From Candidatus Zixiibacteriota bacterium (lineage in GTDB: Bacteria > Zixibacteria > MSB-5A5 > CAIYYT01): a stretch of 26,611 nt of DNA. Each line of letters opens with the position of its first letter. Position 1 is the first letter of the stretch. A program made the translations under genes and the position numbers. Positions 24,021-26,611 of this stretch are shown piece by piece. The stretch covers positions 1-26,611 of the forward strand of contig CAUJJY010000305.1 of the NCBI GenBank assembly GCA_963205155.1, given 5' to 3'. The notes under the pieces are model-generated. The model ran no database searches and was not told the DNA's origin. It saw only the letters and a list, made by a program, of their open reading frames with translations.

Positions 24021-24538
24021 AATCTTTTCTTTGATATCGCAATCTCATGATCCTGACTTAACTGCTTTGTTCGCCATTCAGATTGTAATCGTGGAGTTGA
24101 AACTTAAGCATATCAAAATTGGCTGCAATTACTTTTCCACGGATATCACCTTCGTCTGTGAGTCTCGTCCATCGCTCAGATTAATACTCTTTCAGATTTA
24201 GCTTGAAGCGACGAGTCATAGGTCGCCATGCTACTATCTACTTTTGCTGGCACTCCACCCCCCAAAACACCTATCATTTTATCCTTGTTTCACTGTCTCT
24301 CCACCAACACCAAAGCCCTTGTCTTCAAATAGGATGTCACCAGCGTCAACACACTCCACTTTGCACCACAACATCGACCCCCGCAGAAAATTTCTGTTGA
24401 CATCCCCCGGTGATTATGTTAGCGTGGCGCTTCAGATTTTGGCAAAATCGAACGGTGGTTGCGCCGCTCGATCATCACTTCGCGCAATGCGATTCTTGGC
24501 TGTGGATAATGGGAGTTTTTGACAAACAAGGAGAAGCT
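24021..24538. other. Intergenic region between the cassette and the porin-like gene
   Basis: No complete gene is present. The left half is AT-rich and includes a coding-like fragment (24058-24177, minus strand). The right half is C-rich on the plus strand with poorly conserved CACC/CAAC steps. A TTGACA at about 24399 and a GATAAT near 24505 are possible promoter elements for the porin-like gene, but neither has a convincing partner. Confidence 0.5.
24058..24177 (-). pseudogene. Possible C-terminal gene remnant upstream of the cassette
   Basis: The minus-strand frame ending at TAA 24058-24060 reads ERWTRLTDEGDIRGK then VIAANFDMLKFQLHDYNLN. It has protein-like composition but no start codon or SD, and is bounded upstream by a stop. 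It may be the tail of a gene deleted when the cassette was gained. Only 39 codons, so chance is possible. Confidence 0.3.
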
Positions 24539-25645
24539 ATGAAAAGAATCTGCCAATGGCTGCTTGCCGTAACCTTCCTACTGACCCTCACTGGAGCAAA
24601 GGTTATTGCGGGTGAAACCACTGTCGGGGCAGAGGTTCATGCTAACTGGACGCTTCATCTCAACGATCAGGACTTGGGAAAGAATTTTAACTATTTCAAT
24701 GTTCATCGCGGTTGGCTGACAGTCGATCACACTTTCAGCGATAAATATTCCGCCCATGTTGGTATCGAAGCAATCAGCACCGGGTACGCTCCCAGCAGTA
24801 GTTGGGACACGCATCTGCGCACAGCATACTTGCAGGTCAACGAAGTCCTGCCGTATACCAACGTCCGTTTCGGTATGCACAGTCTCCTCTGGATCGACAA
24901 GGTCGAATCTGTCTGGGGATTACGCTTCGTCGACGAAGTCTCCTTGCACAAACTTGGCTACCTGCCCAGATCCGACTTCGGCGCCAGCTTCATCGGCAAT
25001 TGCCCCGGCGGCTTCGGCATTCTGGCCGTGCAAATTCTCAACGGCCCCGGCTATACCCAGACTGAACTCAACAAGTATAAGAACTTCGCCCTCTATGGCG
25101 AATTCCACCCCTTCCCGAAAAACGCCGACTGGAACGAAAGCGCCATTCTCGGTCAATACTATATGGGATATCCAAACGTCGCCTCAACCGCTCCCGGCTT
25201 CTCCGAGAATACTATGATGGATCGCTCGCAGCTTGGCTTCATCGTCAAGTACCGCAAGTGGCTCACGGTCTATGCCGAATACTTCATGACCAAGGACGAC
25301 GCTGATGCATCCAATAACACCGACGACGAATTTGTGCAGGAAGCCAACGGCTTCACGGTGTTTGGCCGTCTCTACGTCGCTACTGCCGAGAAGTGGCTCT
25401 CACGCGTCTCCATCTTCGGCAAATACGAACGCGTCGACAAAAACAAGAACGCTGCCAACCCGCTGGTACAGGACGATGGCGATGCCCGTTTTGTGACCGC
25501 CGGCGTAGCCTACGAGCCGATCGATAATTTCGAACTCGCTTTGGTGCTCAAACGCGACACCGTAAGTGAATTGATCAACAATATTCGCATTGAAGAAGAA
25601 GAATCCAACTCCTTCATCTTCACGATGCGTGCCTACATTAAGTAG
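24539..25645 (+). CDS. Outer-membrane porin-like beta-barrel protein
   Basis: This encodes 368 residues. A signal peptide (MKRICQWLLAVTFLLTLTGA..., cleavage near VIAG) is followed by a long alternation of aromatic and polar residues typical of a 16-strand-like barrel: FNVHRGWLTVDHTF, YSAHVGIEAIS, VRFGMHSLLWIDK, FVTAGVAYEP, FIFTMRAYIK. It resembles phosphate-selective or general porins, and substrate specificity is unknown. The open frame extends upstream to a GTG at 24410, but ATG 24539 with AAGGAG upstream begins the signal peptide and is chosen. A strong terminator follows 90 bases after the stop. Confidence 0.85.
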   Translation: MKRICQWLLAVTFLLTLTGAKVIAGETTVGAEVHANWTLHLNDQDLGKNFNYFNVHRGWLTVDHTFSDKYSAHVGIEAISTGYAPSSSWDTHLRTAYLQVNEVLPYTNVRFGMHSLLWIDKVESVWGLRFVDEVSLHKLGYLPRSDFGASFIGNCPGGFGILAVQILNGPGYTQTELNKYKNFALYGEFHPFPKNADWNESAILGQYYMGYPNVASTAPGFSENTMMDRSQLGFIVKYRKWLTVYAEYFMTKDDADASNNTDDEFVQEANGFTVFGRLYVATAEKWLSRVSIFGKYERVDKNKNAANPLVQDDGDARFVTAGVAYEPIDNFELALVLKRDTVSELINNIRIEEEESNSFIFTMRAYIK

Positions 25646-25651
25646 TCTGTC

Positions 25652-25686
25652 TTAGATAGACCATCTTAATTAGATAGACTATCTTA
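25652..25686. repeat. Two tandem 17-base near-palindromic units after the porin-like gene
   Basis: TTAGATAGACCATCTTA (25652-25668) and TTAGATAGACTATCTTA (25670-25686) differ at one base and are separated by one A. The second contains AGATAG/CTATCT arms around a single base. It could be an operator-like site or a duplication, and it sits in the 3' untranslated region. Confidence 0.6.
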
Positions 25687-25732
25687 GGTAGCCCTTTAAG
25701 AAGTCTCTCTTTCGATAATCGAATCCCACAAG

Positions 25733-25763
25733 ACCCGGCTCACCCGAGCCGGGTTTTTCTTTG
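25733..25763 (+). terminator. Rho-independent terminator of the porin-like gene
   Basis: A perfect 9-base stem ACCCGGCTC / GAGCCGGGT (25733-25741, 25746-25754) with a 4-base loop is followed by TTTTCTTTG. Classic terminator 88 bases after the stop codon. Confidence 0.93.
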
Positions 25764-25768
25764 TGTGA

Positions 25769-25792
25769 GCGGCAGACGTCCACGCCTGCCGC
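25769..25792. repeat. Palindromic repeat unit A, copy 1
   Basis: GGCAGACGTCCACGCCTGCCGCG at 25771-25793 recurs at 26168-26190 with one base changed. The unit folds as GCGGCAG ... CTGCCGC. It is part of the repeat mosaic filling this gene-free region. Confidence 0.7.
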
Positions 25793-25803
25793 GTTCCGCC
25801 ATT

Positions 25804-25817
25804 CCCGCGAAAGCGGG
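25804..25817. repeat. Short hairpin unit B: CCCGC-GAAA-GCGGG
   Basis: A 5-base stem closes a GAAA loop, followed by ACTCCAGGTT. A related but split unit lies at 25928-25985 (ATTCCGGC ... GCCGGAAT, then CCAGGTTCGG). Similar CATTCCCGCGAAAGCGGGAATCCAGG elements are common dispersed repeats in bacteria. Confidence 0.65.
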
Positions 25818-25927
25818 ACTCCAGGTTGGTCCGCAGTTTGTATCCCGCCCGAAGCACAGCGCATGGTGGGAACTTCTGCGGTTTCGACTCCAGCCGAACA
25901 TCGCGACCACAGCGCGAAATCCCCGTC

Positions 25928-25978
25928 ATTCCGGCGAAAGTTGAGCCTTCCGAAATCCCGCCTTTGCGAGGCCGGAAT
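25928..25978. repeat. Repeat unit B, second copy with enlarged loop
   Basis: ATTCCGGC (25928-25935) and GCCGGAAT (25971-25978) are exact 8-base arms, with a 35-base interior that itself contains partial GCGAAAG/CTTTGCGAG copies. It looks like one unit inserted into, or rearranged with, another. Confidence 0.55.
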
Positions 25979-26071
25979 CCAGGTTCGGTACGTCAGACAT
26001 TCCTGTCTGACCCTTCCGAGATAGCATAGGCTGTCGTTGTGTCAGGTCTTGTCCCGGACACCGAGTCCGGT

Positions 26072-26101
26072 AGCCCACCCGGAGCGAAGCGCAGGGTGGG
26101 A
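26072..26101. repeat. Repeat unit C: CCCACCC ... GGGTGGG hairpin
   Basis: CCCACCC-GGAGCGAAGCGCA-GGGTGGG forms a 7-base stem. A degenerate relative, CCCGCCCGAAGCACAGCGCATGGTGGGA, lies at about 25844-25871. Confidence 0.55.
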
Positions 26102-26167
26102 CTCTTATCAGACTTTGTCATTCTCAGCCGCTTCGAAGGCGAAAGATCTGCTCCCTTTGCAGTGAAC

Positions 26168-26190
26168 GGCAGTCGTCCACGCCTGCCGCG
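26168..26190. repeat. Palindromic repeat unit A, copy 2
   Basis: This matches 25771-25793 at 22 of 23 bases in direct orientation, 397 bases downstream. Confidence 0.7.
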
Positions 26191-26242
26191 AGTTTCTCTC
26201 GCCATCATCCCGTGAATCCGACTTCAGTCGAAAACACCGTAG

Positions 26243-26281
26243 GGGCGCAGTATACTGCGCCCAGTCGCGCCACAGGCGCGA
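26243..26281. repeat. 20-base perfect palindrome and adjacent hairpin
   Basis: GGGCGCAGTATACTGCGCCC (26243-26262) is an exact 20-base palindrome. Three bases on, TCGCGCC-ACA-GGCGCGA (26265-26281) forms a second perfect stem. Both are in the gene-free repeat zone. Confidence 0.7.
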
Positions 26282-26317
26282 TCGGATCCGCAGTTGCCTC
26301 GGTAAATCCTATAGTGC

Positions 26318-26341
26318 CGTAGGTCAAAACCCCTTATTGCA
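26318..26341. repeat. 24-base dispersed repeat, copy 2
   Basis: This is the reverse complement of bases 1-24 with one difference. It forms the right edge of the repeat mosaic. Confidence 0.7.
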
Positions 26342-26509
26342 CACCCTTAATTAGAGAGAACTCTTTACGGGGTTTTGACACTTCGCTCGCGGCCGCTCTG
26401 GCATCACGTTTAGTTGTCGATACTCCTTAACGTTCTGTGCATTTCCGCCATCTTTCCCTTCCCCTCGCCCACCGGGAGTGGGGAAGGGGGGGGGCACCAA
26501 ATACTGTAG
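26342..26509. other. Gene-free segment with a G-run
   Basis: It contains a GGGGTTTTGAC core near 26370, an inverted repeat CCTTCCCC ... GGGGAAGG (about 26457-26488) and a run of nine G just after it (26486-26494). No ORF is supported. Confidence 0.5.
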
Positions 26510-26611
26510 TCACCCTGTAGAAATTAATCCCTGCACGGTATAGTAGAGGCCGCCGTTGCCTCCGAAAACGGGGCGTTGCTCCGTCGAGTTTAAGGTTGCA
26601 GACGCGACCGG
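26510..26611 (-). CDS. Possible 3' end of a gene running off the window
   Basis: One minus-strand frame is open from the window edge to TGA at 26510-26512 and reads PVASATLNSTEQRPVFGG then NGGLYYTVQGLISTG. Its composition is protein-like (secreted-protein style) but only 33 codons are visible. A second minus-strand frame is also open across this stretch, so the frame choice is uncertain. Confidence 0.3.
   Translation of the reverse strand, partial: PVASATLNSTEQRPVFGGNGGLYYTVQGLISTG

Noticed and set aside
24190..24400. Plus-strand ORFs in the C-rich spacer before the porin-like gene
   Set aside because: Short, low-complexity translations without SD or homology-like motifs.
25679..26208. Several 60-90 codon ORFs in the repeat mosaic
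   Set aside because: They are translations of palindromic repeats on both strands. No start signals or protein features.
1..26611. Window is a circular element (same repeat at both ends)
   Set aside because: The end copies are inverted, not direct, and the window is full of chromosomal housekeeping genes.

Overview
The window looks like a chromosomal segment of an uncultured Gram-negative bacterium of the FCB type (for example Zixibacteria). This is inferred from a PorV/UPF0164-family outer-membrane protein beside a very large secreted multi-domain protein with a FlgD/T9SS-like C-terminal domain, a lipoprotein, a porin-like protein, and codon usage rich in C/G at third positions. No rRNA, tRNA or CRISPR array was seen. 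Layout by region: (1) 1-2841, minus strand: lon, interrupted by one in-frame TAG after codon 629, then a small NTF2-fold-type lipoprotein. (2) 2998-11503, minus strand: a 2503-residue secreted Ig-like protein, followed downstream by a PorV-like outer-membrane barrel. Both have good Shine-Dalgarno (SD) sites and hairpins after their stops. Upstream is about 1.1 kb without a confident gene, holding short upstream ORFs, a pseudoknot-capable segment, several hairpins and one long ORF of unknown reality. (3) 12671-13948, minus strand: a 14-codon ORF, a strong terminator, a 70-residue charged protein and rsgA (ribosome-maturation GTPase). (4) 14019-17863: housekeeping and small enzyme genes in mixed orientation: a four-helix membrane protein, a PHP-domain phosphoesterase, a SAM methyltransferase, a VOC protein, a DinB-like protein and nadC. 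(5) 17983-22425, plus strand: alr, an alpha/beta hydrolase, birA and an SGNH hydrolase with a TPR insert, tightly packed. (6) 22476-24020, minus strand: an AT-richer three-gene cassette. It encodes a HARE-HTH protein with a nuclease-like C-terminal domain, a 75-residue acidic protein and a second PD-(D/E)XK-like protein. No methyltransferase is nearby. This is the best candidate here for an undescribed, probably defence-related, system. (7) 24539-25645, plus strand: a porin-like outer-membrane protein with a classic terminator. (8) 25760-26509: no genes, but a dense mosaic of palindromic repeats. One 24-base repeat there also occurs, inverted, at bases 1-24. The last 100 bases may hold the 3' end of another minus-strand gene. 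Functional links: the large protein and the PorV-like barrel plausibly belong to the same surface/secretion system. alr (D-alanine for the wall), nadC (NAD) and birA (biotin transfer) are core metabolism. Translation starts appear to be of two kinds. The envelope genes have strong SD sites, while several cytosolic genes (methyltransferase, nadC, alr, birA) lack one and have -10-like boxes placed so that transcription would start at, or within a few bases of, the start codon.
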